Shown: positions 42,668 through 51,350 of the stretch, piece after piece
Layout of the letters: every line of letters begins with the position of its first letter
Position numbering within the stretch: position 1 is the stretch's first letter
Origin: Oscillospiraceae bacterium
Lineage (GTDB): Bacteria; Bacillota; Clostridia; Oscillospirales; Oscillospiraceae
Assembly: GCA_017430455.1 (NCBI GenBank)
Contig: JAFRMX010000005.1
Coordinates: 88,539 to 152,538, forward strand
Direction of reading: 5' to 3'
DNA: 64,000 bases
Position numbers and translations under genes: made by a program
The notes under the pieces: model-generated
Databases searched by the model: none
What the model was told of the DNA's origin: nothing
What the model saw: the letters and a program-made list of their open reading frames with translations, nothing else

Positions 42668-44422
42668 TTATACTTTGTATTTTTTACTGTATTCGCTGAA
42701 ATACCCGTCAAAAGCTGTGGTGTGCTGCACCGTGAGATTGTTTATATACTCGTGTGCGTCGAAGGTATCGGACTGGAGTTCTATGAGCGCGAGGGCAACA
42801 TTCGAGCAGTGGTCCGAGAGACGCTCGAAGTTCGTGAGCAGATCGTTGAAAACAAGTCCGTGCTCGTACGTGCATTTGCCGTCCTTGAGGCGCTGTATAT
42901 GGTGCAGCTTTATCTCATCACAGAGATTGTCCACCACCGACTCCAGAGGCTCGACGCGGTAAGCTGTCCCTACGTCATTGTACAGGAAGGCGTTAAGCGC
43001 GAGATTGATCACCTCCGCGACGGCAGAGATCAGGACATTGAGCTCCGCATTGCCCGCAGGCGAGAATTCCATGTTTTTCTCTGCCTTGGTCCTTGCGCAC
43101 TCGGCTATATTCATCGCGTGGTCGCTCATGCGCTCGAAGTCGTTAATGGTGTGCAGATATTTGCTGATATCCTCAGTCTGGGACTTTGTAAGATCACAGG
43201 CCGTGACCTTCATGAGATAAGTCCCGAGCTTGTCCTCGTAGCTGTCTATAGCATTTTCAATCTGTTCCACCTTATCGTAACCGGCATCGGTGTAATTCCA
43301 AAGAAGCATGAACGAATCGGTGAGATTTTCGTGTGTTTTTCTCGCCATAGCGTTAACGGTGAGCCTGCACTGTTCGACCGCAAGGGCCGGATGGTCGAGA
43401 AACCTCTCTTCAAGCCTGTCGAAGTCTGCAGTCATAGCCTGCTCTCCGGGGCTTGGCTTTATAATTCGCCGGAGAAGATCGCAGAGTCTGTCCGTAAACG
43501 GGGCAAAGGTCACGGTGCCGATCGCCCTGAAGACCGTGTTGAGGAGCGCAATCGAAAAAGTGGTCATTGTAAGCGACATGATCCCGAGATGCTTTGCCGC
43601 GTTGAAAGCATAGAAAAGGCCTCCTATGACTGCGGCGGAGATCGCTTCAATGAACAGATATGACCAGGCTGCCCTGCGCCCGTCAGCACTGGCTCCTACT
43701 GAAGAGATCAGGACCGGTATCGAAGCGCCAACAGCGATACCAAGTATGAGTGGAAATGCAGTCGCGAAGGTAATGACTCCGGTGAAAGAAAGCGCCTGCA
43801 GGATACCTACTGCCGCGGAGGCGCTCTGAAGGATCGCCGTGAAGGCAGCGCCGGCAAGGACTCCGAGCAGGGGATTTGAAAACGAGGTCAGTATCTTTAT
43901 GAAAGCCGCGTTATCTCTCAACGGGGCAACAGCGCTGCTCATATACATCATTCCGAACATTAAGACCGCAAAGCCCATAAGTATATCTCCGACATGCTTT
44001 GACGACGCGGTTTTTGAAAACATTCGGAGAATGATACCTACGATAGCAACAACGGCGGTGATGGTCGCGGTGGACAGTATGGAGACCCATCCGCTTCCCT
44101 CAAGAGCGGAGAGACAGACTACCCAGCCGGTAATGCTTGTACCGAGAAGGCTGCCCTGGATGACGGCAACAGCCTGATTCAGGCTCATAAGCTCTGAGTT
44201 GACAAAACCTACGGCCATGACAGATGTGGCAGAGGACGACTGTATGACGGCCGTTACTCCGGTTCCGAGAAGCACGCCTTTAAGCGTAGTCCCGGAGAGC
44301 CTGTAAAGTATGATCTCAAGCTTGTTGCCGGCTACTCTTTTGAGACCGTCGCCCATGAGCGACATGCCGAAAAGGAAGAGCGCAACTCCCGAGAGGAGCG
44401 CGAGAATGTTGGATAATCCCAT
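42668..44422 (-). CDS. Na/Pi cotransporter family protein with PhoU-like domain
   Basis: This 584-residue protein has an N-terminal membrane half with two Na/Pi-cotransporter repeats, each carrying the QSSSATSVM or QSASAAVGI signature (TGVTAVIQSSSATSVMAVGF; AAFTAILQSASAAVGILQAL). The C-terminal half from about residue 340 is helical and PhoU-like. It would import phosphate driven by sodium, with the PhoU-like part regulating. The following dehydrogenase gene starts 12 bases later; supply of phosphate to a glycerol-phosphate enzyme is a loose link only. Confidence 0.9.
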   Translation of the reverse strand: MGLSNILALLSGVALFLFGMSLMGDGLKRVAGNKLEIILYRLSGTTLKGVLLGTGVTAVIQSSSATSVMAVGFVNSELMSLNQAVAVIQGSLLGTSITGWVVCLSALEGSGWVSILSTATITAVVAIVGIILRMFSKTASSKHVGDILMGFAVLMFGMMYMSSAVAPLRDNAAFIKILTSFSNPLLGVLAGAAFTAILQSASAAVGILQALSFTGVITFATAFPLILGIAVGASIPVLISSVGASADGRRAAWSYLFIEAISAAVIGGLFYAFNAAKHLGIMSLTMTTFSIALLNTVFRAIGTVTFAPFTDRLCDLLRRIIKPSPGEQAMTADFDRLEERFLDHPALAVEQCRLTVNAMARKTHENLTDSFMLLWNYTDAGYDKVEQIENAIDSYEDKLGTYLMKVTACDLTKSQTEDISKYLHTINDFERMSDHAMNIAECARTKAEKNMEFSPAGNAELNVLISAVAEVINLALNAFLYNDVGTAYRVEPLESVVDNLCDEIKLHHIQRLKDGKCTYEHGLVFNDLLTNFERLSDHCSNVALALIELQSDTFDAHEYINNLTVQHTTAFDGYFSEYSKKYKV

Positions 44423-44443
44423 TTTCCGGTTCCTTATTTTATG

Positions 44444-45343
44444 TTATTTTACCCTTTCGGGCTGTTTAATGTTCAGGAGCACTATTGCCGCAAGCACCAG
44501 AACTATGCCTGCAATTCCGGTAATGCTCAGGGCCTCCCCGTAGACAAAAACGCCGACCAGAGTCGCCACGACCGGCTCTATGCTCGCCATTATGCTGGCC
44601 CGGCCGTTTTCAAGGCCCTCAAGCCCGTATGTGTATAACATATAGGCGAGATACGCCGAAACAAAACCTGTCATCACGCAGAAGAACACATTGTGAAGGC
44701 TCGAAAACATGGCGGGATATGTCTTGCCTCCGCTTATAGCAAAAGCCCCGATAAAAGCAAAGAGCGATGAGTAAAATGTTATGCTCAAAGAGGAATAGCC
44801 TTTATTGATAGCGAAGCGGCTGAAGATACTGTAGAGCGCGTAGCAAAACCCCGATCCGAGCCCGAGCAGCAGTCCCGGAAGCGTGATTTTATCCCCGCCT
44901 CCAAGTCCGCACACCAGACAGCAGCCCAGAAAGGCCAAAGCCATAGCCGAAAGCTTTAACACACTCAGTTTTTCTCCGAAGAGAGGGACCGAGAGCAGGA
45001 TCACAAAAACAGGCGCGGTATACAGGAGAATAGCAGCCGTCGAGAGGCTCATAAGCTGCATTGCCCTGAAATAGCAGAGCCCGAAGAACAGCAGGGACAC
45101 GACTCCGCTTCCCAGAAAACACCACAGATCCTTCAGCTTAATTTTAAAGGCGGAGGGCTCCATGATCAGAATGGTGATCGCGTAGAGCAGCGCAGCGACT
45201 CCGACTCTGATGCCGAGACAGTCTACAGTCGAGAGGCCAATTGCCTCCATTCCGCGTCTCCAGAAGCCCATTGTGCCCCAAAGGCAGCCCGCGGCAAGGA
45301 CGGAAAGGGTGCAGCGGCGGATCATGCGCGCGTCATTTTTCAT
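44444..45343 (-). CDS. EamA (DMT superfamily) transporter
   Basis: This 299-residue protein has ten hydrophobic segments in two EamA repeats, starting LSVLAAGCLWGTMGFWRRGM and, in the second half, GLGSGFCYALYSIFSRFAIN. The final helix pair carries the GEALSITGIAGIVLVLAAI pattern typical of drug/metabolite exporters. Substrate unknown. Its start overlaps the end of the carboxypeptidase gene by 11 bases, so the two are cotranscribed. Confidence 0.88.
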   Translation of the reverse strand: MKNDARMIRRCTLSVLAAGCLWGTMGFWRRGMEAIGLSTVDCLGIRVGVAALLYAITILIMEPSAFKIKLKDLWCFLGSGVVSLLFFGLCYFRAMQLMSLSTAAILLYTAPVFVILLSVPLFGEKLSVLKLSAMALAFLGCCLVCGLGGGDKITLPGLLLGLGSGFCYALYSIFSRFAINKGYSSLSITFYSSLFAFIGAFAISGGKTYPAMFSSLHNVFFCVMTGFVSAYLAYMLYTYGLEGLENGRASIMASIEPVVATLVGVFVYGEALSITGIAGIVLVLAAIVLLNIKQPERVK

Positions 45344-46862
45344 CGGAGTAGTCCTTAAACTCCTTCATGATCTCTTCAAAGCTCTGGGCGCGCGGAACGC
45401 GCGGGGCCTTTTCGCTTGAGATGCGACGGGTCTCATCAGAAACGGAGACGCGCTGCTTCGCCTGCTCCCGGGCGGCCCTGGCACGCTCCTCAAATGCCGC
45501 TCTGCGTTTCTCTTCTGCTGCAGCCTTTTCGCGCAGATGGCGGCGTCTTAATGTCCTGTAACGGGCGACAAGGAAGAGATACAGGACAAAGAATATGACG
45601 ATTATGACGATAACAACTTTTACCCAGGTCCTGTTCATGGTCTCGGATAGCCTCTGTTTTATGAAAGCGCTCTTTGAAAGCTCGATCGACACCGGGGTGA
45701 CAAGGTCCACGGTCCCGCAGTAGCTCCCGTCTATATAGATGTCGGCCTCGCCCAGGACGGTGCCGGAAGAAATGGGGGCAGTCATCATATCCTCATACAC
45801 GCGCGTCGTGACTGTTACATGATCGGGAAGGTTTTCAGTATCATTCGGCAGGAGAAGCTTTATGTCCTTCCCCGTTTTGAGAGTTACCGTGCCAGTACCG
45901 GAGGCGAGCGCTGCCTGGCTCACAGCCAGGGTATCTGCAGCCGAGATAACGGTCTGCTTTGAAAAATTTGAAAATACCCATTTGTAAAGGGCTATAGAAT
46001 CGACAAAGTTGTTGTATTCCTCTGCGCCGACATTCAGCGGCCCGTCGCATCCGAGCACTATACAACAGACTCTGTTCCCGCCTTTTTCGGCAGTGGAGAC
46101 CAGACAGTAGCCTGCAGCATATGTATATCCGGTCTTGACTCCTTTGGCGGGCTCATAGATATAGTCCGGACCGTAGATACCGGACGGGTTGATGAGCGCG
46201 TTGGAATTCGCGAGGGATCTCTCGCCGGAGACATTTGTCGCGGGTACGATAAGGGTCTTTTTATTGCACATTTCAACGAAGAGATCGTGCCTTAAGGCTT
46301 CTTTGGTTATAATGTAGAGATCGGAAGCGGTCGTGTAATGAGCCGGGTCCGTAAGACCGTTTGTGTTTGCAAAATGCGTATTGGCGCATCCTAGCCTGGC
46401 CGCTCTCTGGTTCATCAGATCTACAAAGCCGGAGATGCTGCCCGAAATGTATTCGCCGATTATGTTGCAGGCCTCGTTCGCGGAGCCGAGCATCGCGCAG
46501 TACATGAGATTCTGGAAGGACATGATCTCCCCGGGAACGATATTCTGGGTGCTGCTGTCCTCTTCAAGGCCCTGCCTGCAGTCGTCATAGGCCGTTACAT
46601 TGTCCTGGAGGGAAACGGTGCTGTTCTCTACCGCCTCCACTGCCAGAAGGAGCGTCATTATCTTTGTAAGGCTTGCAGGGTGCACGAGTTCATCGGCGTT
46701 GACAGAGTAAAAAATATAGTCTGCGTCGAGGTCGGCCATAAGAATGCGCTTTGCTGTCACGGAAGGTACTTCTGCGGCTGCAAAAGCAGGGACCGACAGG
46801 ATCGAGAACAGAATAAATGCTGTAATAAGAAAAGTTATGAAGGACTTCGCGTTTTTTTTCAT
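45333..46862 (-). CDS. D-alanyl-D-alanine carboxypeptidase (class C-type-5 PBP)
   Basis: This 509-residue exported enzyme removes the terminal D-Ala of peptidoglycan stem peptides. After a signal peptide (residues 1-28) it has the S-x-x-K motif in VHPASLTKIMTLLLAVEAVE, the S-x-N motif in MLGSANEACNIIGEY, and KTG in AKGVKTGYTYAAGYCLV. A PBP5-type beta domain follows, then a single membrane helix near residue 430 and a long basic/acidic cytoplasmic tail rich in Arg, Ala and Glu. That tail is unusual; DacF-like enzymes normally end in a short amphipathic anchor. The start at 46862 (MKKNAKSF) places the signal peptide correctly. It is divergent from a two-component system. Confidence 0.9.
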   Translation of the reverse strand: MKKNAKSFITFLITAFILFSILSVPAFAAAEVPSVTAKRILMADLDADYIFYSVNADELVHPASLTKIMTLLLAVEAVENSTVSLQDNVTAYDDCRQGLEEDSSTQNIVPGEIMSFQNLMYCAMLGSANEACNIIGEYISGSISGFVDLMNQRAARLGCANTHFANTNGLTDPAHYTTASDLYIITKEALRHDLFVEMCNKKTLIVPATNVSGERSLANSNALINPSGIYGPDYIYEPAKGVKTGYTYAAGYCLVSTAEKGGNRVCCIVLGCDGPLNVGAEEYNNFVDSIALYKWVFSNFSKQTVISAADTLAVSQAALASGTGTVTLKTGKDIKLLLPNDTENLPDHVTVTTRVYEDMMTAPISSGTVLGEADIYIDGSYCGTVDLVTPVSIELSKSAFIKQRLSETMNRTWVKVVIVIIVIFFVLYLFLVARYRTLRRRHLREKAAAEEKRRAAFEERARAAREQAKQRVSVSDETRRISSEKAPRVPRAQSFEEIMKEFKDYSDEK

Positions 46863-46942
46863 TTTTGTCACCAATGACGCCAAAGATATGATATACTGTG
46901 AGTCAGATATAATGATTATATAGTTTGTTATGGGGAAAATCA

Positions 46943-47638
46943 ATGAAGATTTTGGTAGCAGACGACGAGAGACTGCTCGTCAAGGGCATAAAATTCAATC
47001 TTGAGAACGAGGGATATGAGGTCGAGGTATGCTATGACGGAGAGGAAGCCGTATCCAAGGCTGCCTCCGGAAATTTCGATCTCATCATACTCGATCTGAT
47101 GATGCCGAAAAAAGACGGACTCTCTGCATGCCAGGAGATCCGGACCTTTTCGACCGTCCCCGTCATAATTCTTACTGCCAGAAGTGAGGATTCGGATAAA
47201 CTGATGGGCTTTGAATCCGGAGCGGACGATTATATAACAAAGCCTTTCAATATCATGGAACTCAAAGCAAGAGTCAGGGCGCTTTTGAGACGCGCGAATA
47301 TCGCATCATCCCAGCCCGGTTCCGGAGCCAAAGCTGCCGTTATTTCCAACGGCTATCTCTCTGTGGATACGGAACGACGGGCAGCCTATAAAGACGGAAG
47401 AGCGGTCGAACTAACGATGAAGGAGTTCGATCTGCTTGAGTTTTTCATGAAAAATCCCGGTAAAGTCTACACAAGGGAAAACCTTCTCGATCTTGTCTGG
47501 GGCTATGACTACCAGGGAGATATACGCACTGTGGACGTGCATGTCAGAAGGCTCCGCGAAAAACTTGAGCCGCATCCTGCCGAACCGGTCTATATAGCCA
47601 CAAAATGGGGAGTAGGCTACTATTTCGCTGATTTTTAA
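46943..47638 (+). CDS. OmpR-family response regulator
   Basis: This 231-residue regulator has a receiver domain (ADDE near the N terminus, phospho-acceptor Asp at residue 51 in LIILDLMMPKKDG, Thr near 78, Lys near 100 in YITKPFN) and a winged-helix output domain (MKEFDLLEFFMKNPGKVYTR, VDVHVRRLREKLE, TKWGVGYYF). The ATG at 46943 gives the normal N terminus. It forms an operon with the sensor kinase 15 bases downstream and is divergent from the cell-wall carboxypeptidase, so cell-envelope control is plausible. In the 80-base divergent gap A+T-rich boxes such as TATAAT at 46908 are visible but no confident -35. Confidence 0.93.
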   Translation: MKILVADDERLLVKGIKFNLENEGYEVEVCYDGEEAVSKAASGNFDLIILDLMMPKKDGLSACQEIRTFSTVPVIILTARSEDSDKLMGFESGADDYITKPFNIMELKARVRALLRRANIASSQPGSGAKAAVISNGYLSVDTERRAAYKDGRAVELTMKEFDLLEFFMKNPGKVYTRENLLDLVWGYDYQGDIRTVDVHVRRLREKLEPHPAEPVYIATKWGVGYYFADF

Positions 47639-47653
47639 AGGAACAGTTGTCCG

Positions 47654-49051
47654 ATGAACAGCATCCGCACCCAGGTACTTGGATTCATAGCCGTCATTCT
47701 GCTCATACTGCTTGTCGTTCTGAACGTGTATCCGCTTGTTTCTGCAAGGGACCTTGTCTTTACGGAAAAAGAAAACGCGATGAGCGCGCAGGCTTCGGTC
47801 ATCTCCTCTTCGCTCTCGGGCCTTGACAGGCTGACAAGCGGAGGAGTGAGAGAAGTGCTCTCATTCCTGGAAGTCAGCGGTTACGACAGGATCGTTGTCG
47901 CCTCGGAAGAAGGCAGAGTCATATATGACGACGGGGGAGCCGCCGGCGTAATGGCAAAGGATCCGGACATAATGACAGCGCTTGGAGGGAAGACGGTCTT
48001 CCGCTCATCATTCAAAGGTGATGCGTTCCGGAGCGCGTGTGTCATGCCCATAAGCCGTCAGGGAGTAATAACCGGGGCTCTGTATATTTCCGAAGAAGAC
48101 ACCGAACGGGCAGGGATAATACTGAATGTCCAGAGCAGGATCAGGGTCATATCCGGTATAGTGGCGATACTGGCAATTGCTGTCGCTCTGTTTTTCGTAT
48201 TGAATCTTACTGACAGAATAAAGATCCTTGTCGACTCGATGCGTACTGTTGCAGGTGGCGACTATGCGCACAGGCTGAAGATGCGGGGGAAAGATGAGAT
48301 AGCTGAGCTCGGGGACGAATTCAACAAGCTCACTGAGAGGCTTGATGAGACGGAAAAGCAGAGAAGACGTTTTGTATCTGACGCCTCCCACGAGCTTAAA
48401 ACTCCGCTGGCGTCGATCAGGCTGTTGAGTGACAGCGTTCTTCAGAATGAAAATATAGAACCCGCAGTAATGAGGGAGTTCGTATCCGACATAGGGCACG
48501 AGGCAGAGCGCCTTCAGAGGACTACGGAGGAACTGCTTGATCTTTCAAGGCTTGACGACGATATCCAGGTGATGCCGGAACCCGTAGATGTGAAGCAGGT
48601 CGCGCTTGATGCTTATGCGCTTGCAAAGCCTTTGGCGGACGACAAAGATATCCGTATAAAGCTCGATCTTCAGGACGGATGTGTCGTCATGGCAACAGCA
48701 AACGATATGTACCATATTATTTTCAATCTCCTGGAAAATGCCGTCAAATACAACAATCCCGGCGGAAGCGTAGACCTTATTATTGAAAATAAAGGGGACA
48801 CTGTCGAGATCACGGTTGCCGATACGGGAATAGGCATTCCTGAGGAGGACAGGCTCAATGTATTTACCAGATTCTACCGCGTAGACAAAGCCAGATCCAG
48901 AGCATCCGGAGGAACCGGGTTAGGACTGAGCATCGTACATGACGCGGTTCATGTCCACGGCGGTACGATAACCATCGGAGCGAATAAGCCCCAGGGCTCC
49001 ATCTTTATCGTGAGCTTTCCTGCTGCCCGGCAGGAGGATACAGGCATCTGA
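47654..49051 (+). CDS. membrane sensor histidine kinase with HAMP domain
   Basis: This 465-residue kinase has a membrane helix at about 8-28, an extracytoplasmic sensor of about 130 residues, a second helix at 165-185, a HAMP linker at 186-238, the HisKA dimerisation domain with phospho-His 246 in SDASHELKTPLASIR, and an HATPase domain with N box IIFNLLENAVKYNN, G1 VADTGIGIPEEDR and G2 GGTGLGLSIVHDAV. It partners with the preceding response regulator. The signal is unknown. Architecture resembles PhoR/WalK-like kinases but without a PAS domain. Confidence 0.93.
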   Translation: MNSIRTQVLGFIAVILLILLVVLNVYPLVSARDLVFTEKENAMSAQASVISSSLSGLDRLTSGGVREVLSFLEVSGYDRIVVASEEGRVIYDDGGAAGVMAKDPDIMTALGGKTVFRSSFKGDAFRSACVMPISRQGVITGALYISEEDTERAGIILNVQSRIRVISGIVAILAIAVALFFVLNLTDRIKILVDSMRTVAGGDYAHRLKMRGKDEIAELGDEFNKLTERLDETEKQRRRFVSDASHELKTPLASIRLLSDSVLQNENIEPAVMREFVSDIGHEAERLQRTTEELLDLSRLDDDIQVMPEPVDVKQVALDAYALAKPLADDKDIRIKLDLQDGCVVMATANDMYHIIFNLLENAVKYNNPGGSVDLIIENKGDTVEITVADTGIGIPEEDRLNVFTRFYRVDKARSRASGGTGLGLSIVHDAVHVHGGTITIGANKPQGSIFIVSFPAARQEDTGI

Positions 49052-49072
49052 CAGGGAGTACACATAAAAGGC

Positions 49073-49101
49073 TTGCAAAAGCAGGAATGATAAGATAAAA
49101 T
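49073..49101 (+). promoter_or_regulatory. promoter of efp
   Basis: TTGCAA at 49073-49078 and TAAAAT at 49096-49101 are 17 bases apart, about 55 bases before the ATG. The same box pair with the same spacing precedes typA at 61708. Confidence 0.7.
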
Positions 49102-49155
49102 ATATCAGTTGATTTATTATCTATAATAACAGTTTATTTATTGGAGGGTTCTTTT

Positions 49156-49716
49156 ATGATTACAGCCGGAGATTTCAGAAACGGTGTTACTTTCGAGATG
49201 GACGGACAGGTCATGCAGGTCGTTGAATTCCAGCATGTAAAACCCGGCAAAGGCGCTGCATTCGTCCGCACAAAAATGAAGAACGTCATCACAGGTGCCG
49301 TTACTGAGACTTCTTTCAACCCGACGGCAAAGTTTGAGAATGCAACAGTTGACCGTATGACCATGGAATACAGCTACAACGATGGAGATCTTTACTATTT
49401 CATGAATCCTGAGACCTATGAGCTCGAGCCGGTCGACGCCTCAGTTCTCGGCGACAGCTTCAAGTTCGTCAAGGAAAACATGGAGTGCACCATATATTCA
49501 TATAAAGGAAAGGTGTTCAATGTAGAGCCCCCGTTCTTCGTAGATCTGGAGGTTACAGCTACAGACCCCGGCTTCGCAGGCAACACAGCCACCAACGCCA
49601 CCAAGCCTGCAACGCTCGAGACCGGTGCTGAGGTCAAAGTTCCTCTGTTCATCGAACCCGGCGAGAAAATACAGATAGACACCCGCACAGGCGAGTATCT
49701 CGGAAGATCCAAGTAA
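49156..49716 (+). CDS. efp: translation elongation factor P
   Basis: This 186-residue factor relieves ribosome stalling at polyproline. All three domains are present: KOW-like N-terminal domain with the modified-loop [10 protein letters not shown] (Lys 32 at the tip), a middle OB domain, and the C-terminal OB domain ending YLGRSK with signature [20 protein letters not shown]. The ATG at 49156 lies nine bases after GGAGG. No modification enzymes are nearby. Confidence 0.97.
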   Translation: MITAGDFRNGVTFEMDGQVMQVVEFQHVKPGKGAAFVRTKMKNVITGAVTETSFNPTAKFENATVDRMTMEYSYNDGDLYYFMNPETYELEPVDASVLGDSFKFVKENMECTIYSYKGKVFNVEPPFFVDLEVTATDPGFAGNTATNATKPATLETGAEVKVPLFIEPGEKIQIDTRTGEYLGRSK

Positions 49717-49731
49717 TTTAAGGGAGATAAT

Positions 49732-50304
49732 ATGACTGTTTCAGAAAAGGCTGCCTATATAAAGGGTCTTGTTGCCGGCCTTGGCATCACGCCCGAATCA
49801 AAAGACGGGCTTTTGTGGAATTCCATGACAGATCTCCTCTCCGATCTCGCGAGAAAAGTCGAGGATCTGGAAAAAGGCAGTGAAGATTTCGCGATTGCTC
49901 TGGACGATATAAACGAAGACCTGAGTTATCTTGAGGATATGGTCGATTCCTGCTGCCCTCAGCCTCCTTTTGAAGACGATTTTATGTGTGACGGGGAATG
50001 CGACGGCTGCGAGTATGAGGATGAATGCGAGACCCTTGATGTGGATAATTTCGCTCCCGTCCCCGAGGACGCAGCTTCTCAAAGTGATCCGGAGACGTCT
50101 GAAGAAGAGGAAGATCTGAACGACGATGACGCTCCTGAGTTTAAGGTCTTCAAAAACAGCGAGCCGTACACCGAACCGATTTACGATGTGGTCTGCCCTG
50201 TCTGCGGGGAAGAGATAACGATCGATGAGGATATCCGCAAAGAGGGATTCATAAAATGCCCGGGCTGCGGAGAACTGCTCGAGTTTGAAGATACGGAAGA
50301 ATAA
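49732..50304 (+). CDS. CD1247-like protein with C-terminal zinc ribbon
   Basis: This 190-residue acidic protein begins with MTVSEKAAYIKGLVAGLGI and a helical coiled region, resembling the N-terminal domain of the Clostridial CD1247 group. The centre holds a Cys cluster (CDGECDGCEYEDEC), followed by a long Asp/Glu/Ser stretch and a C-terminal zinc ribbon with CPVCGEE and CPGCGELLEFE. It is encoded 15 bases after efp, a common arrangement in Clostridia. Function unknown; metal binding and protein or nucleic acid contacts are likely. Confidence 0.8.
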   Translation: MTVSEKAAYIKGLVAGLGITPESKDGLLWNSMTDLLSDLARKVEDLEKGSEDFAIALDDINEDLSYLEDMVDSCCPQPPFEDDFMCDGECDGCEYEDECETLDVDNFAPVPEDAASQSDPETSEEEEDLNDDDAPEFKVFKNSEPYTEPIYDVVCPVCGEEITIDEDIRKEGFIKCPGCGELLEFEDTEE

Positions 50305-50310
50305 GTCATA

Positions 50311-50337
50311 AAAAAGCCCCGCCGGAAGGCGGGGCTT
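50311..50337. terminator. bidirectional terminator between convergent genes
   Basis: AAGCCCCGCC at 50314-50323 pairs perfectly with 50328-50337 around a GGAA loop. The T run is on the minus strand side (50311-50315), so it best serves psuG, but it also ends the efp operon. Confidence 0.85.
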
Positions 50338-50350
50338 AAATTATGCGCTT

Positions 50351-51256
50351 TCAGATCTTTGCGGCGGTCTTTGCTGCGAGAGCCGCATTGTTCAGTACCA
50401 GTTTTATGTTGCTCTCAAGGCTGTCTCCGCCCGTGAGCTCGACTATCTTGGCGAGCAGGAACGGGGTGGTCTCTTTTCCTTTTATGCCGAGAGCTTCGGC
50501 GTCTGCTATTGCGTCATCGATAGCTTTATCTATAACAGCTTTGTCCATGGAATACTCCTCGGGGATCGGGTTCGTTACAAGCATTCCGCCCTTGTATCCG
50601 AGAGCCCTCTGAGCTTTGAACATGGCAGCGAGTTCCTCCGGTGAATCCGCTCTGTAATCGACGCTGAATCCGCTTTCACGGGTATAGAAAGCAGGCAGCT
50701 CGTCTGTTCCGTATCCGATGACGGGAACGCCCTTTGTCTCGAGATATTCAAGAGTGAGCCCCAGATCGAGGATAGATTTTGCACCCGCACAGATGACCAT
50801 AACGGGAGTCTGGGCAAGCTCCTCCAGATCGGCCGAGATGTCCATCGTGACCTCAGCGCCTCTGTGGACTCCGCCTATGCCGCCTGTGGCGAAGACCCTG
50901 ATTCCTGCCAGATTCGCTATTATCATGGTGGTGGTAACGGTAGTCGCGCCGTCAAGTCCTCTGGCGACAAGTGCCGGAAGGTCTCTGCGGCTGGCTTTGG
51001 CGACCGCTCTTCCCGTTTTGCCGAGATATTCTATTTCATCACGCGTAAGGCCGGCCTTCAAACGCCCGCCGATAACTGCAATCGTCGCGGGGACCGCTCC
51101 GTTGTCGCGGATCGTCTGTTCAACGGTCAGTGCAGTTTCAACGTTCCTGGGATAGGGCATTCCGTGGGATATTATCGTGCTTTCAAGCGCGACAACGGGT
51201 CTCCCGCTCTCAAGCGCTTCTTTGACTTCCGGCGATATGTCGAGATATTGATTCAT
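50351..51256 (-). CDS. psuG: pseudouridine-5'-phosphate glycosidase
   Basis: This 301-residue enzyme splits pseudouridine-5'-phosphate into uracil and ribose-5-phosphate. Family segments are VVALESTIISHGMPYPRNVE, VPATIAVIGGRLKAGLT, VFATGGIGGVHRGAEVTMDI with catalytic Lys elsewhere, VICAGAKSILDLGLTLEYLE and GGMLVTNPIPEEYSM. No pseudouridine kinase (PsuK) is adjacent, unlike in many genomes; a PfkB kinase at 24099 exists but lies in another locus. The ribosome site AGGAGAAAAG precedes the ATG on the minus strand. Confidence 0.95.
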   Translation of the reverse strand: MNQYLDISPEVKEALESGRPVVALESTIISHGMPYPRNVETALTVEQTIRDNGAVPATIAVIGGRLKAGLTRDEIEYLGKTGRAVAKASRRDLPALVARGLDGATTVTTTMIIANLAGIRVFATGGIGGVHRGAEVTMDISADLEELAQTPVMVICAGAKSILDLGLTLEYLETKGVPVIGYGTDELPAFYTRESGFSVDYRADSPEELAAMFKAQRALGYKGGMLVTNPIPEEYSMDKAVIDKAIDDAIADAEALGIKGKETTPFLLAKIVELTGGDSLESNIKLVLNNAALAAKTAAKI

Positions 51257-51350
51257 TTGCTTTTCTCCTGACTGAAAATGTGATATTTTAAATACCGTAA
51301 TATTGTAAATGCTTTGTCGGAAAAGTCAAGGCAGATTTAGGAGGCATAAA

